A stretch of 64,000 nt of DNA from Ganoderma boninense (taxonomy: Eukaryota > Basidiomycota > Agaricomycetes > Polyporales > Polyporaceae), in contig CM035311.1 in the NCBI GenBank assembly GCA_002900995.3, positions 2,480,001-2,544,000 on the forward strand. Reading direction: 5' to 3'. Position 1 is the first letter of the stretch, and each line of letters begins with the position of its first letter. A program made the translations under genes and the position numbers. The notes under the pieces were generated by a model. The model worked only from the letters and a program-made list of their open reading frames with translations. It had not been told where the DNA came from and did not search any database. This document shows positions 1 to 13,090 of this stretch, piece by piece.

Positions 1-677
1 GAACATGGTGGGGGCCATGTTTCCCGCATCGAAGGACGGCTTGCGGGGCGCCAAAGTTTAGCTCCGATGCAGACCGTTCAGGAAGGAGAGATACCCTCAC
101 CCTGAGGGCGTATATCATGCCGACCTCGAAGCCGGCGAAGACGATCAGGGATGCGAGAAATAAGGCTACGCTCGTCGCTCGCGAACGCTTGTGCCCGTAA
201 TACAGGCACTGTGTGCGTCCGTCGCCGCAAACGGTCGAGTTAGCACCAACGTGCACGGATTTGAGTTTGGTCGGACGAACCTGTGCCCAGGATATGAGGC
301 AGAGCACGCCGAAAACTTGCGGTTGCAGGATAAGAGGGACGTTTAGGTTCTGAACTATGGAGTATGTTCCGAGGAACGGGCCTGCGATGCCGCACAACAG
401 CCTGTAAGGGGAGCGGAGCGGCGTGTTAGTGTTAGGAGACGTTCTACGCTCTGCCATATGCAAGAGACAAGTCCTACGGCGTACATGAAATGCTCTGAAA
501 GACCCTCGACAGACTTGCTACGGTATGTGTGCCATATTTGCGGGACTAGTTGAATAGTCCAGCAGATGGTACCTAGAAACCCGAGAGTTCAAGTCGACGG
601 ATTCAAGTAAACTTCTAGAGAGAAAAGAACGAACCCATGGTCCCTAGGACGTTCTCCGCCGCATGATTGACCAACAT
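1..677 (-). CDS. PQ-loop repeat membrane protein, partial (C-terminus beyond window)
   Basis: Five exons are visible: 677-635, 572-485, 401-281, 208-101 and 39 to the left edge, all in phase (133 codons seen). The first PQ-loop has the typical run GTICWTIQLVPQIWHTYR followed by KSVEGLS. The second is NVPLILQPQ, followed by a hydrophobic segment near LFLASLIVFAGFEVGMIY. PQ-loop proteins are seven-helix membrane proteins; relatives include vacuolar or lysosomal amino-acid exporters (cystinosin, Ypq/Stm1). The substrate cannot be read from sequence. ATG at 677 is chosen because it opens directly onto the conserved NVLGT stretch before PQ-loop 1. The gene is easy to miss because no exon is a long ORF. 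The last exon (PSFDAG...) is inferred from phase and from a weak acceptor (GCAAG). Confidence 0.8.
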
Positions 678-1755
678 TTGCAGTCACACGACGTCTAGGA
701 TGGCGGTATAAAGAGTGTCAAGTCGTAGATTGATGGCGCGGTACAGCCAGGCAGCCGTCTCTAGTATTCTCAAATCACAGATTTTCCGCCGGGAAGCGAT
801 CGAGGTCGGGGGAGGATGGAGCGACAAGACTCTGGCATTCCGCAGGCCAAGGCTATTTGAGCAACCGGGCTCGAGGCAGGCAAGATCCAGACCGCGGACC
901 TTGAGGACATCTTCATTCGTCATCAGATCCAGAGTCATGGTGCGATTCGCGTTTGTGGGGGGCTTTTTTTACGAACACTCGAAAACTCGTCGTTCGAATC
1001 AGGGGGGCGCCTACACTTCTTCTAAACACCGGTTGCTCGGGCCGCCCACTGGATGTTTCTCCTGTCTTCCTGTCGGTACTGCCCTGCTTCTGAGATTAGC
1101 TAGAATGGATACAGCAGTGCGTGAAGGACAGTGATATCCTTCAGTACTCTGGCTGGTCTGAAAGAATCTCAAGCTCAAGGTAAGTGAAGGTTTTCAAGGC
1201 AGATTGGGTAGGATAAAACGGTACCAAGCGGCAGGTCCGTACGTTTTACGTGAGGTCGCCGCTTGCTAAATTATTCAACGCTCTGCCGTTGGGGAGCCGT
1301 AAACGGAGCAGCACGTGGGCGGGCAATGGGCGACCGTCGGGACTTTGGAATGGTGCATCTGACAGAGGGTCAGAGCCAGGGAGAGGGAAAAGAACCCTCA
1401 CCAAGCTCTAAACTAGCGACACGAGGGCCATGTTCCGGCCATGACTTGTACGAAACGTGGATTGAGTGAGGTGAAGCACTGTGTGGGCATCAGCAGCGTT
1501 TCTACAGGATACAGTGGGGTAGTACAAGTAACACAGAGCACAACAACAGATCAAGCAAAGCAAGGAGCAGGCTACTCGATACACAGATAAATAATGTATC
1601 GCTACACGAGCCGACGGGTATACCGAACCGAATGGTATTTCTAGCCACGTCCTGACGAGGGCGTTTAAGTCCACGCGGTGATAATGATGCTTATTTGACC
1701 GTGGAGGCACGCACTGGGGTATGTGGATCATGTGTGTCGAGCAAAGTTTAAAAAT
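678..1755. other. intergenic region, no gene seen
   Basis: This 1.08-kb stretch separates the start of the PQ-loop gene from the stop of the SMR-domain gene, both on the minus strand, so it holds the PQ-loop promoter and the SMR 3' end. Short ORFs on both strands (up to 139 aa) have no recognisable domain and atypical composition. I see no RNA gene. Confidence 0.6.
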
Positions 1756-3886
1756 TTAATGGCTTGAGCTTGTAAGGCCTCGGACGATGAGGCCACCGTC
1801 GATTGTGTCGATGATCCACCCGTCAGAAGTCAAAGCATTCTTCACGGCGGGGCCCAGAACGCCAACGCCGTTTACTGAGTGTTTGCCACGACCCGTAATG
1901 ATCTTCACGCTTTTACCTATGCAAAGGGTCTTGGATGAACAACGATCTCCCTTCGGTCAGTTGACGCGACGCACCACTGAAGTACTCGCTGAGATATTCA
2001 CGCGAAATGGCGACGGCCTCCACGACAATGAGCCCATGCAAATCAATACTGTCACTAGCGGGGGAGACCGCACTGTCAATGCCATTGCATCAGCCTCGCA
2101 CCTCGCCACTAGCTTAAAGAGAAAACAACGAACCGGTTCCGCATGACCATCTCGCGTGCACGCTTCAGCTGCTCCCTCTGCACCTCCTCCTGCAACTCCC
2201 GCGCCTACACACAAAGAAAGGAAGACCAACGCCCCCACATCAACCAACCAACGCTCGACGCCGACGGCGCACACAGATCGCACACGCACCCTCTCAGCAA
2301 AGTAGAACGCGATCTCGCCCCCGTGGTTCTTCGAGTGCCCCTTCTGCCAAGCCTTCCCCGCCTCCCGGAGCGCCGCCCGCCTTTGCTCCTGCAGCCCCCA
2401 CTCCCGCCCCGCCGCCAAGGCCTGGCTTCTGGACATTTGGAGCTCCCCAGCGCCACCTTTCCCTCCCTTCGCGTGAACCTTTTGAGCGGGCTTCGTTGGG
2501 GTCTGGACTGAGTATGCGCGGATGACCCCAGCCAGAGGGTGCGGGCCGTCGGGAGAAGGCTTGACCGGGACCGTCTTCCACGCATTTGGAGGCCAGCGCG
2601 TCTTCTCCGGACTGGGAGATGAGGGCACCGTGTGCGAGCGGCGCGGTATGTTGGGAGGCGGGGGTATGTTGGGGGTCCGGCGGGGAGCTTCGCCGTGGCC
2701 TTCAGCTGGGGGACCTTCTGGTGGTACACGCCCCACGCGAACTCCTTGGTGCTGAGGTCGGCGTCGAGCTCGACGAGGATCTGGACGACGTCGAGCGCGG
2801 TGTTCGGATCGCAGCCCGTCGCGCGCAACGCGAAGAGCGCATCTTCGAGGAGCTGGTCGCGCTCCTCGACGTTGAGGCCGGAGTACATCTGGGAGGTGGT
2901 GAGGATCTCGAACATGCTGAAGAGGAGGGGGCTTTCTTCTTCGGTGAGTTCGTCGTTTGGGCACTTCGAGACCTGGCGCGAGATCTGGATGAGGGCAGCT
3001 CGGAGGGCTTGACCGGGCGATGGGTAATTCGGGGAATGGAAGACCGATTGGAAGAATGACGCGGGCTGCGATGGGACGAGCATGGCGAGGTGCGATGCAA
3101 CAGAGGCCAGCTGCGTCCATGGATCTGGGGCACCGGTGTGAGGACTCGAACTGGACGGAGTGGGGCGAGCATGCTGTTGTTGGCGGACGTCTACCAGCGT
3201 GAATGTGGTGCCCTTCTTGAAGTGCTTCTTCTGCTTCGAGACACTCTTCTTCCTCTCCACCAGCTCCCAAGGACCTTCGTAACCCATTAACTTTGATTCG
3301 GACTCATCTAAATCACGCTCCTCGAATTCGCGTACATATTCCGCCGTGAGGACCTCCTCCACCAACATCTCCATATCTAGATCATCGACGCTTCCTCCAT
3401 GGCTGGCCAGGATCTTCTTCAGCCTGTCTGTGGAGACCTGAGGGAACACGGCGCGGAGGAAGCCGATGGGATGGCTGAAAGGCTGACCGGAGGCATCTGA
3501 ACGAGAACTGGAGGTATAGCCAGAGATGTCCGTATTAGAATAGTCAAACAAGCTGGAGGAGTCGTCTGCAAGAGAAGTGGAAGAGTGCTGTATCTGGGAA
3601 AAGCTTGATACCGATCGTTCGTCCGAGTCAAAGAGCTCCTTCTCCGCCTCCGAGGCCAGGTTGCTAAGGACCTCGCGAAGCTGGAGGAGTTCGTCATGCC
3701 TCTTCGCGTCGTTGCCGGAGACATAGTCTGCGACTATGGCTGCGATAAGCGAAGTGTCGAGGGGTGGAGAGAATTCGTTCTAGAAGAGGTCGGCACATTT
3801 TGTGAAGACATGATGCATTGAACGGGCTTTCTCGGGGCGGATGGGCGCACCTGTAGGATGTCTTGGATGCTAGGTTGTGTTGCCAT
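1756..3886 (-). CDS. CUE-like / DUF1771 / SMR domain protein, candidate Cue2/N4BP2-type endonuclease (apparent frameshift)
   Basis: Exons: 3886-3851, 3779-2290, 2204-2134, 2054-1978, 1916-1756 (about 611 aa once the frame break is allowed for). The middle part (around residue 120-170) has a CUE-like segment starting FLRAVFPQVSTDRLKKIL. A DUF1771 helix (RSQALAAGREWG through FYFAERARELQEE) precedes a C-terminal SMR domain with DLHGLIVVEAV and TGRGKHSVNGVGVL. SMR domains with intact DLH and GRG..H motifs act as RNA endonucleases; CUE plus SMR is the layout of yeast Cue2, which cuts mRNA at stalled ribosomes. The big exon changes frame near 2650-2690: upstream coding ends around PPTYPRLPTY and downstream resumes at SPEKTRWPPNAWKTV, one base short. 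The local C-runs make a sequencing indel likely; a true disruption is possible. Family is certain, the no-go-decay role is inferred. Confidence 0.85.
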
Positions 3887-4182
3887 CTTACTGGGAGCGT
3901 TAGTAGGGTGTGGGGGACTTGAGAGATGTCGATGTATGGACAAGGCTTGGAGGACGGTAGAAAGTCGGGTGCGGCCATGGTGCTCACTCTGGTCGTCGCA
4001 GGACAGCCGCGCGGCTGACCTCATCGGTCCGGCGTCGATCATCCGCCTCGAGTCGCTTCTGGCCCCGTCGTCACCGTTGCCTCTTCCTCTCGTCTTCCTG
4101 CTGGCCCTTCCCTCAACCTTCTCTGGGGGTCCTGGTACCAGAAGATAACAGATAGCACTGGGAGCTATCCCTGGGTGTCACT
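3887..4182. promoter_or_regulatory. divergent promoter region, SMR gene / PET117
   Basis: A spacer of about 296 bp lies between the start codons of the SMR-domain gene (minus) and PET117 (plus), so both core promoters must be here. No TATA box or other motif stands out. Confidence 0.5.
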
Positions 4183-4488
4183 ATGTCGCGTGCAGCAAAG
4201 TTCACGCTTGGAGCTGCTATATTCAGTTCGGCGTTCATCGTATGGGGTGTACATCACTTGCAGATGACCGAACGCGAGGTGCGTAGCTTGTTCGCACTTC
4301 GAAAACGCGGTATTCATACCAAATATTGCTAGACCATGTACCAGGGGATTGTCAAGGATGATGCCCGACGTCGCGAGAAGATGAAGCAGAGAGAGGAGGA
4401 TTTGCAACGGTCAATCGAGAAACGAGAATTGTACGAACGCGTACAGAGTGTCTCAAATCCTGCACCACATTCATCAGGGTCCACATGA
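4183..4488 (+). CDS. PET117: PET117-like cytochrome c oxidase assembly factor
   Basis: Two exons, 4183-4278 and 4333-4488, give 83 aa; the 54-nt intron keeps phase. The protein begins MSRAAKFTLGAAIFSSAFIV, a short hydrophobic N-terminal helix that acts as mitochondrial anchor or target, followed by a conserved stretch ending TMYQGIVKDDARRRE and a charged helix rich in E, K and R. Size and architecture match PET117, a small inner-membrane protein needed to assemble cytochrome c oxidase. The first ATG is chosen because the hydrophobic segment starts at once. The unspliced frame does not read through, so ORF scanning alone misses it. Confidence 0.85.
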
Positions 4489-4692
4489 CCCTTGCGAAGA
4501 TCTTACTCCCAATGGCTTGGTCAAGGTACGAGATCTGCATCTATAACTGAAGGGCAACCCATGTTATGCTTCAGTGCCAGCTCACGATACAAACAGGATA
4601 TCTCGGGTCAGGCTTTCTTTGACTACGATGTTTTTAGATGCTTATTATACAATACCATCCATAAAATTCTCTTGGTATCCTGACGCCATCCG

Positions 4693-6708
<2,016 letters not shown>

Positions 6709-7795
6709 GACTGAGGTGCGAGTGGGTAAGCCAAGTCGTGTTGGTCACTACGTGCTTCCGTGGCCTCCCAGAGATTTAAATGTCTCGGGCTCGGGTTAGT
6801 AATGGACCATGTTCCCATACGTATCATGATCTGTACGGGCTCGCAATCGCAACAGACACCGTGGGGGTCGCGGAGGCTAACTCTGTCTTCCAAGTTCGAA
6901 GTGCAGAGTCCCATGCTCCATTCACCACGTCCACATCCAGCGGCGTGCGAAGGCACGAGCGGTTGCATATCGCTTCCATTCTCATGTGGAGGTCACACGG
7001 GCTTGGAGCTGACTTCTCGAGCCTACTTTACAGGGTATGTAACTACTGCCGTTCACCTCAAATGTTTTGCAGGTTAATCCAAGCATCACACAGGCCCACA
7101 GAAACGTGAATATCGCCTTACATGACGTACACATAGTCAACCCGATTAATCATCTTACTTGCTGCCATGCTATGAAATCCAACCGCCGCGTACTGAGCTC
7201 GAGAACGCTCGCCAAGAACTTCGTTGTTCAACGATGTCGGTGTTCTAACAGGTCCACTTCCAACTTGAAACTCGAGGGTTGGGTGGTGCGAATTGTACGT
7301 GATCCACCGTGCAAAGATGCCACCCCCTCTCAAAATACCAACAACCAGTAGAAAATTCACGACGCGGGCGTGAATTTGCGTGACTCGTGGTCTGTGGCAT
7401 AATACAAAATGTCCTACGTCGTGCGGGCTGTTCAACTCAGCTCAAATTCATGAACAGAACACTTCAAGTTGGAGGAGGTTCTGGACAACGAATATGAAAT
7501 CCATATTATCCAATAGTATCTGAATACGTTGTCGCATTTTTTTAAAAAAGGATGTAAGTCTGTGTGGGCCTGAAGACATCCTGTTGGATGAGTGTAACGA
7601 GTGCAAGACGGTCACGGTGTAAGCTGATGAAATGAAATTAACCTCGCCTACAAAGACGGCGCTAATGATCGCCTCTTACGTCACCTCTACCATCAACTCA
7701 ACCGCGAGCAAGCATCTCCTGCCTCTCAAAGCACAACCCTTGAACAAGGTCAAAGCCACGCAGAGGACGGTCCTCTAGGGTTTTATGCCTTAGCC
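6709..7795. promoter_or_regulatory. divergent intergenic region, aldehyde dehydrogenase / KAT14-like gene
   Basis: This 1.09-kb region lies between two divergent start codons and holds both promoters. Short ORFs are present but none has family features or consistent splice sites. An AT-rich tract occurs around 7490-7560. I see no RNA gene. Confidence 0.5.
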
Positions 7796-9418
7796 ATGAC
7801 CTCCGATCCCGAGTGGCACAGTTCTGGAGACGACGACTATGCAAGCGCACGCCCGGTTGGATTTTTTTGGCCTTGTGGATTCCAACGTTCATTGACGAGC
7901 CACAGACACGCAAGTCGAAGCGGAGGAAAGTCACGCAGAAGGGGCGAACGAAAGCGGTGGTTGTCAAGATCGAGGAATCATCATCGCCGTCGTGGTCTCT
8001 TGACCCTCTTCTGGAGACCTTACACGAGCAAACCGCATCCGACGTGGCAGACGATCAGGACGGCGGGAATTCATTTGAGGACATTATAGAGTCCTTGCTT
8101 CCAAGTCTACTACATGCAGAGAGCGCGTTCTTCCAATGGGGAGAGCATGCTAGCGAAAAGGCAAGTTACCCCTGCTCTCGGCTGTCGGTGCCGCGGTCTG
8201 AACAGCATTCGTCCAGTTAACTCCGCATCTCCTCCCAAGATCCAGAACAGCAGAAATTTTCGAGAGTGCTGCCAAAGATCCATCGAACTCTGTATTAGTA
8301 TCTCTACTCTCCGCAAAGTCAAGGTCTCACTCGGTGTGTTTCGTTACTTTCATGCTTCACGTCCCTATACTGAAGACAAGTGTTGGTGTTACTGAAGAGG
8401 CTCCTTCGACGGGTGATTCTGGATCGCACACCCTCGTATTTGACAGCAGGGCCTCTCACGCCCCTCCGTGCACCACGTACAACGTCTGCAGTCAACCCCG
8501 CTGTCCTTGACGGCCTGTATGCTATCCAGACGACACCATACGAAAGCTCGTTCCTCTCTCGGCTACAGGGCTTCAGTATCAGCTGTCAATCCACGGTCAT
8601 TGCGGTCGATTGGGATACCAGTTCGCCATGGATGGAACTGATGGCAGACATACGAGAACATTACAGCCTAGCACAGTATGTCCACGCGTCCTCCCTGCGT
8701 ATATGCGCGGTATTAATACAAATTTCGACAGTCCTGAGCGAGAACAGGTAGAGGAGGCTGTGGCTCCCATAACCTACTGTACGTTGCAGCGCTTCCACCT
8801 GCAACAAGTGCACGACTTGCTGGCCCGAACATTCTGGGAGGGTATTGATGGTGCGTCGTTCTTCCTCTATGCATCTAAAGAAAAGCTCCGTCAGAGTCGC
8901 AGCGGACTGGAAAGCCTATGTTAAGACGTTGCTTTGGGCTTTTAGTGGCCGATTCCCTCGACTACCTGCCAGAGAAGTGCACCATCGTGGCGATGTACAA
9001 GCAACTCGTCGTCGGGGCTGCATTCCTCAGTTCCCCGCAGGAGACCTACATTACCTACCTTGTGGTTCGGTCAGGCTGGGAGTACTCTCAAATTGCAACG
9101 TGAGTAAACGTGTTAAGTGTCGCATGGATTATGCTCATACTGCTAATCGTTGCAGCTCTATGCTCTATCACCTCATTAACCTAAATCCGCATAAAGATAT
9201 CACTCTACACGTGTCGATAAACAACCCAGCCATGGTCCGTATCCCGTCCTCCTTCGTGCGTACGTATGCAATATCTAACCCGCACGTATGGATAGCTCCT
9301 GTACAATCGCTTTGGGTTCAAGGCGGAAGAGTTCATCGTCGGCTTCTACGAGGACTACCTCGACCCGAACTCGCCCCAGTCCAAGAACGCATTCCGACTG
9401 CGTCTCCGGCGGTGGTGA
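7796..9418 (+). CDS. KAT14: GNAT acetyltransferase, KAT14/CSRP2BP (ATAC2)-like
   Basis: Proposed exons: 7796-7855, 7900-8164, 8206-8412, 8492-8687, 8732-8850, 8946-9099, 9156-9234, 9296-9418 (400 aa). The last four are firm; splices between 8165 and 8731 are the best phase-consistent choice but uncertain. The C-terminal GNAT domain reads ITYCTLQRFHLQQVHDLLAR, then FWEGIDVADSLDYLPE, SSPQETYITYLVV, SMLYHLINLNP, DITLHVSINNPAMLLYNRFG and a terminal FRLRLRR. This arrangement is characteristic of KAT14/CSRP2BP, a subunit of the metazoan ATAC histone acetyltransferase complex. The N-terminal half has a basic nuclear-localisation-like KSKRRK and acidic stretches. A chromatin role is inferred. The gene converges on SIR2 with 39 bp between stops. 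Several introns are only 41-44 nt. Confidence 0.8.
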
Positions 9419-9457
9419 TGGGTCGGTCCCCCGGGACCTCCCTCCCTCGGCCGGCCG

Positions 9458-12400
9458 TCAATGGACCCTCGCCTTCTTCATCTGGCGAGTGTCCCCGGCC
9501 TCGGACTGCGGTGGGCTCGACAGAGGAGTAGACGCCGCAGACGTGCTCTCGGAGACCGTCGTCGTCGTCGGCTGATATTTGCGCTCGATCTCGTCGACCC
9601 ATTTGCCGCCTTCCGCGCCCTCGAAGAGCCACACATGGCTGCGGAATGCAGGGAGCACGTCACCGTGCCGTGTTGGTGTCCCAGCACCGCGTGTAATGCG
9701 TAATGTCGTCAAGCGGGGTCAGAAAATCACGAGCCAAGACACTGACCTGTTGCCCACTCGACGAGGCTCGATCTCAAACTCCGCCGACGGTCGCTTCTTC
9801 AGGTTGGGCCTCGGCGCGTCGAGTCTGCTGCTGGGGCCACTTACACCGCCGGACATCGGGTTTGGGACGGATGCGGGCGGGAGATCCCATCCAAGCTTGT
9901 GACAGAGATGCAGGACAACGTCGTCTGCGTTTCCAAGCAAGACCACCTGCAGCGGGTGCGACACGTCGCGCGTCAGCCCTTCTCCCGGAGCACGGAACCG
10001 ACAAACGACCATGCGAGTATCGTAAGTGCGGCTGAACGAATGCTCACGTCCGGGTTGATGTGTCTGACAGGCGTCTTGTTAATCAGTACCTGCGGGACGG
10101 AGTGCGGTAGATGGGCTGGTCCGGGACGCGCGTGAGTTATATCGGTCGTTGGCAATGAGGGTGCGGGTGGAAACTCACAGATGGTATCCGATACAGGCGA
10201 CACTTTGAGGGAGGTGCCGATGATGACGAGAAGGTCGACCTGCCCCCGGTCCTCCAGCAAGGAGCGGTCGAATACGTCGTCGAGCTTCTCCCCGAAGAAC
10301 GTTATGTCGGGCTGTGCGGTATGGAGTAGCGGCACGTCAGCCCTCGTTCCCATGGCACGAGCTTCGAAGCCGCAACAGCAGCACTAGTATTGAAATAATA
10401 ATAATAATTCACCTTCATAATACCAGGTGGGTACAGGGGAGGCTCCGGTTCGTCGGAAGCGTCGCTGTCCCACCCTTCCTTGCGCTTCTTGGCCTTCTTC
10501 TTCCCGGCCTTCGTTGCCGCTGGTGGTTGGGGCACGTTGCACACTTTGCAAACAGGGACTTGCTGATTCATAATGTCGTCCGCAATCTCACTTCCGGGCA
10601 CGCGCACCCGGCAGTTGATACAGGAGGCTGTGGCGAAGGATCCATGGCATTGTACGACCCGCTGGACGCCCGCCAGCGTCTCCAGCGTGTCGATGTTCTG
10701 CGTGTAGTTCTGCACCCGGCAGGCACCACGGTCTCTATGACGCTCAAAGATAGATTGCATTGGGGGTACTTACTCGGAGGAGCTACACGGAATTTTGGCG
10801 AGGCACATCGTTTCTGAATGACTCAACGGATCGGCCGAGGAGCCGTGAAACACATACCTTGCCCTTCTGCTCTATAAGTTTGATGAACCGGTGGCAAGGT
10901 GAGGGTATAAAGTTTGAAGGGTATATTTTGCTGCAGGGCGCCTTCGATCAGTTGATTAACCCACACATCGCCGCACGGAAGGACAAACCTCGCAAAGGAA
11001 CTGCATGGAAACCTTATTCGTTAGCGCGCGGTACCGAAGACCCTGCAGCCACGATGCAGATGAGGCACTGACTAGAACACTAGAAATGTCGAGCGCGGCG
11101 GGGTGAGCCGAGCCCGGAACTCGCTGGCACACAAGGCACAATCAGTCGGGGCTCACCTGCTGGGTTCTCGCGGAAGTACTGGATGTCAAACCTAGAGACA
11201 AACGGCCCGATCAGCCAGCTGCTCGACTGGGACACCTCTGCCCGACTGACTGACATCTGTTGCGGATCGTCGAGGTCATACTCGCCGTTTTCCTGTAGGG
11301 ACGCGTACAGCCCGTCCCTCGATCGGAAGTCGGGGATCCCACATGAGACACCTGCACGAGGTCATATCCAGCCCGAAGCACAGGCGGCAGGAACGTGGGT
11401 GGGCAAGGTGGGTCAGCGTCAGCGCCGTCTGTTTGGGGACGCCACAAAGCCCCCCTCGGGGGCCATTAGACCGCACTTAGAAGCGGGGAGCGGGAAGGAC
11501 TGACTGATTCCGGCGCCGGTGAGTATTAGGATTCGTTTTGACGCCTTGATCAGATTGACCACGTCGTCGATCGTGTTGTACGTCAACAATCGCTCGCGCG
11601 ATTCCAATCTGCGCAACGTGGGTAATGTGGTGGTGTGTGAGGGTGGTTGTGGGTGAGCGAATGCGCATGGGAAACCAGGCCGGGCACGCACTCTCGCGAT
11701 AGCGCCACGCGCAGGAAGTAGATGAGCGTCCGGCGCTGCTTGGAACGGAGCTGCTTGCACTGCAGTCGCCGAGTGTTCGTCAGAGCTCCGATGGGGGTCG
11801 GAATTGGTCAAGGTGGTGATATCACTCACGAGGCAGACACCGAATGCGTATAGTAGCTTCGGGATTGGGATCGCGCGCTGCACGACATATTCGTTTATGA
11901 AGGCGGCCATTCCTATGGCCAAGGCGAGTCAGATGAAAACCACATAGAACGGAAGAAGTGAAGGATAAAATTTACCGTGTTCCTTGAGAACGAATTTCAT
12001 CTCCTTCACCTCCTGCGGCGTCCATGCGGTTTGCGCTGGAGAAGCCAAGGAGTCAGCATCTGGGACCCCTTCCAGCGCCTATAAACATGTGGATGCAAGC
12101 AAGCAAGCGTCTCTTGCTAAGCCTCCGAGCAGCTCAGCTGTACAAGGCACAATTCGCACACGCCAAACACGGGTACACGCTTATTCCCAGCCGGGGAAGA
12201 AGCTCACCCTCGAGGAGGTACGCCGCAAACTGGTCTTGGTCCGGATCGCCAAGGTCGTGAGGATGTGCGTGTGTATCTGTCGGCGAGTGCGCCGCGTTGT
12301 CGACATGCTCATCCTCGCGCCGGGCCGCAGTCGCCGGACCGGAGGCGCCTTCGAGTTCGACGTCGACGTCTCGGTCCTCCGATTCGTCCAAGTCTTCGGG

Positions 12401-12604
12401 GCCCGCCGGCGGACTGTCGAGCAGGAACCCGTCCAGAATGTCCTCGATCACCTCGGGGTCCGCATCGACCACTTCTGCCGCCTCCACGAACGCGCGCACC
12501 TGCAGTCCGTACAGGCTGTTCGCTGCGCTCGGAGGCGGGCCTACGAACCGATGCTGAAGACCGCTCGCAGGCCGTGTTGGTGGCGTTGGCGGCGCAGAAG
12601 ACAT
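9458..12604 (-). CDS. SIR2: SIR2-family NAD+-dependent protein deacetylase
   Basis: Sixteen exons: 12604-12208, 12068-11976, 11912-11830, 11750-11692, 11608-11505, 11351-11255, 11191-11157, 11079-11073, 11000-10989, 10930-10858, 10782-10774, 10709-10413, 10311-10179, 10115-10048, 9946-9747, 9638-9458; total 1848 nt, 615 aa. Family motifs occur in order: LILTGAGIS, GIPDFRSRDG, YTQNIDTLE, the catalytic His in VQCHGSF, a CxxC/CxxC zinc site (ASCINC and PVCKVC), PDITFFGE, and IGTSLKVSPVS. The enzyme removes acyl groups from histone or other lysines using NAD+. A long acidic N-terminal region resembles class I fungal SIR2/HST proteins, so a nuclear silencing role is likely. Exons of 7, 12 and 9 nt are required to complete the motifs VFYSFAS and KLLRNYTQN. 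The exon-1/2 junction (acceptor 12068 or 12078) is less certain. An alternative acceptor also exists at exon 4 (11759). Confidence 0.93.
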
Positions 12605-13090
12605 GTGTGGTGCGGACAAAACCTACGAATGACATGACGTGAATATCTGGCGAGAGGGACGCAAGTGTGATAAGACCTTTGACGATGGTGGTGGTTCTGG
12701 ACTAGGATCGCGTTGCCAGCGCCGGCGCCCAAATCACTTGCATGCAATCACGGGACGCCCAATATTCACCGTAACCCTAACCTCGCAAACACGCGCACAA
12801 TCTTTGCCAGAGCTCATCAATTCAGGAAACCTTGTAGCGAAGAAGCGTCGAGGCAGCACGCAGGACGGGTATATTGTGCCAGCGACATACACGACAACAT
12901 CGGAACGATAACGGAAGAGCGAGTGCAAGTGCAAAGCGAGTGCAGGGGTTGTCGACGACAGAGGGTATCCTGACAACCCAACGCGGGCGGGTATACCGGT
13001 TTACGAAATGCGTGCGGCTGTGCGGAGAAGGTAAACTCAGCATCCGGCACGGGCCCAACAAGTGTTGGCCACTCACAACACGGAAAAACT
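12605..13090. other. intergenic, SIR2 promoter and 3' end of the next gene
   Basis: About 490 bp between the SIR2 start and the stop of the Ser-rich gene, both on the minus strand. Short ORFs only; no motif recognised. Confidence 0.5.

Noticed and set aside
985..1012. Possible tRNA B box GTTCGAATC
   Set aside because: No matching A box or pairing acceptor stem upstream.
8161..8205. GC-AG intron (GCAAGT donor) in the KAT14-like gene
   Set aside because: Splicing there in phase 0 leads at once to a stop; a GT donor at 8165 joined to the same acceptor keeps a long open frame.
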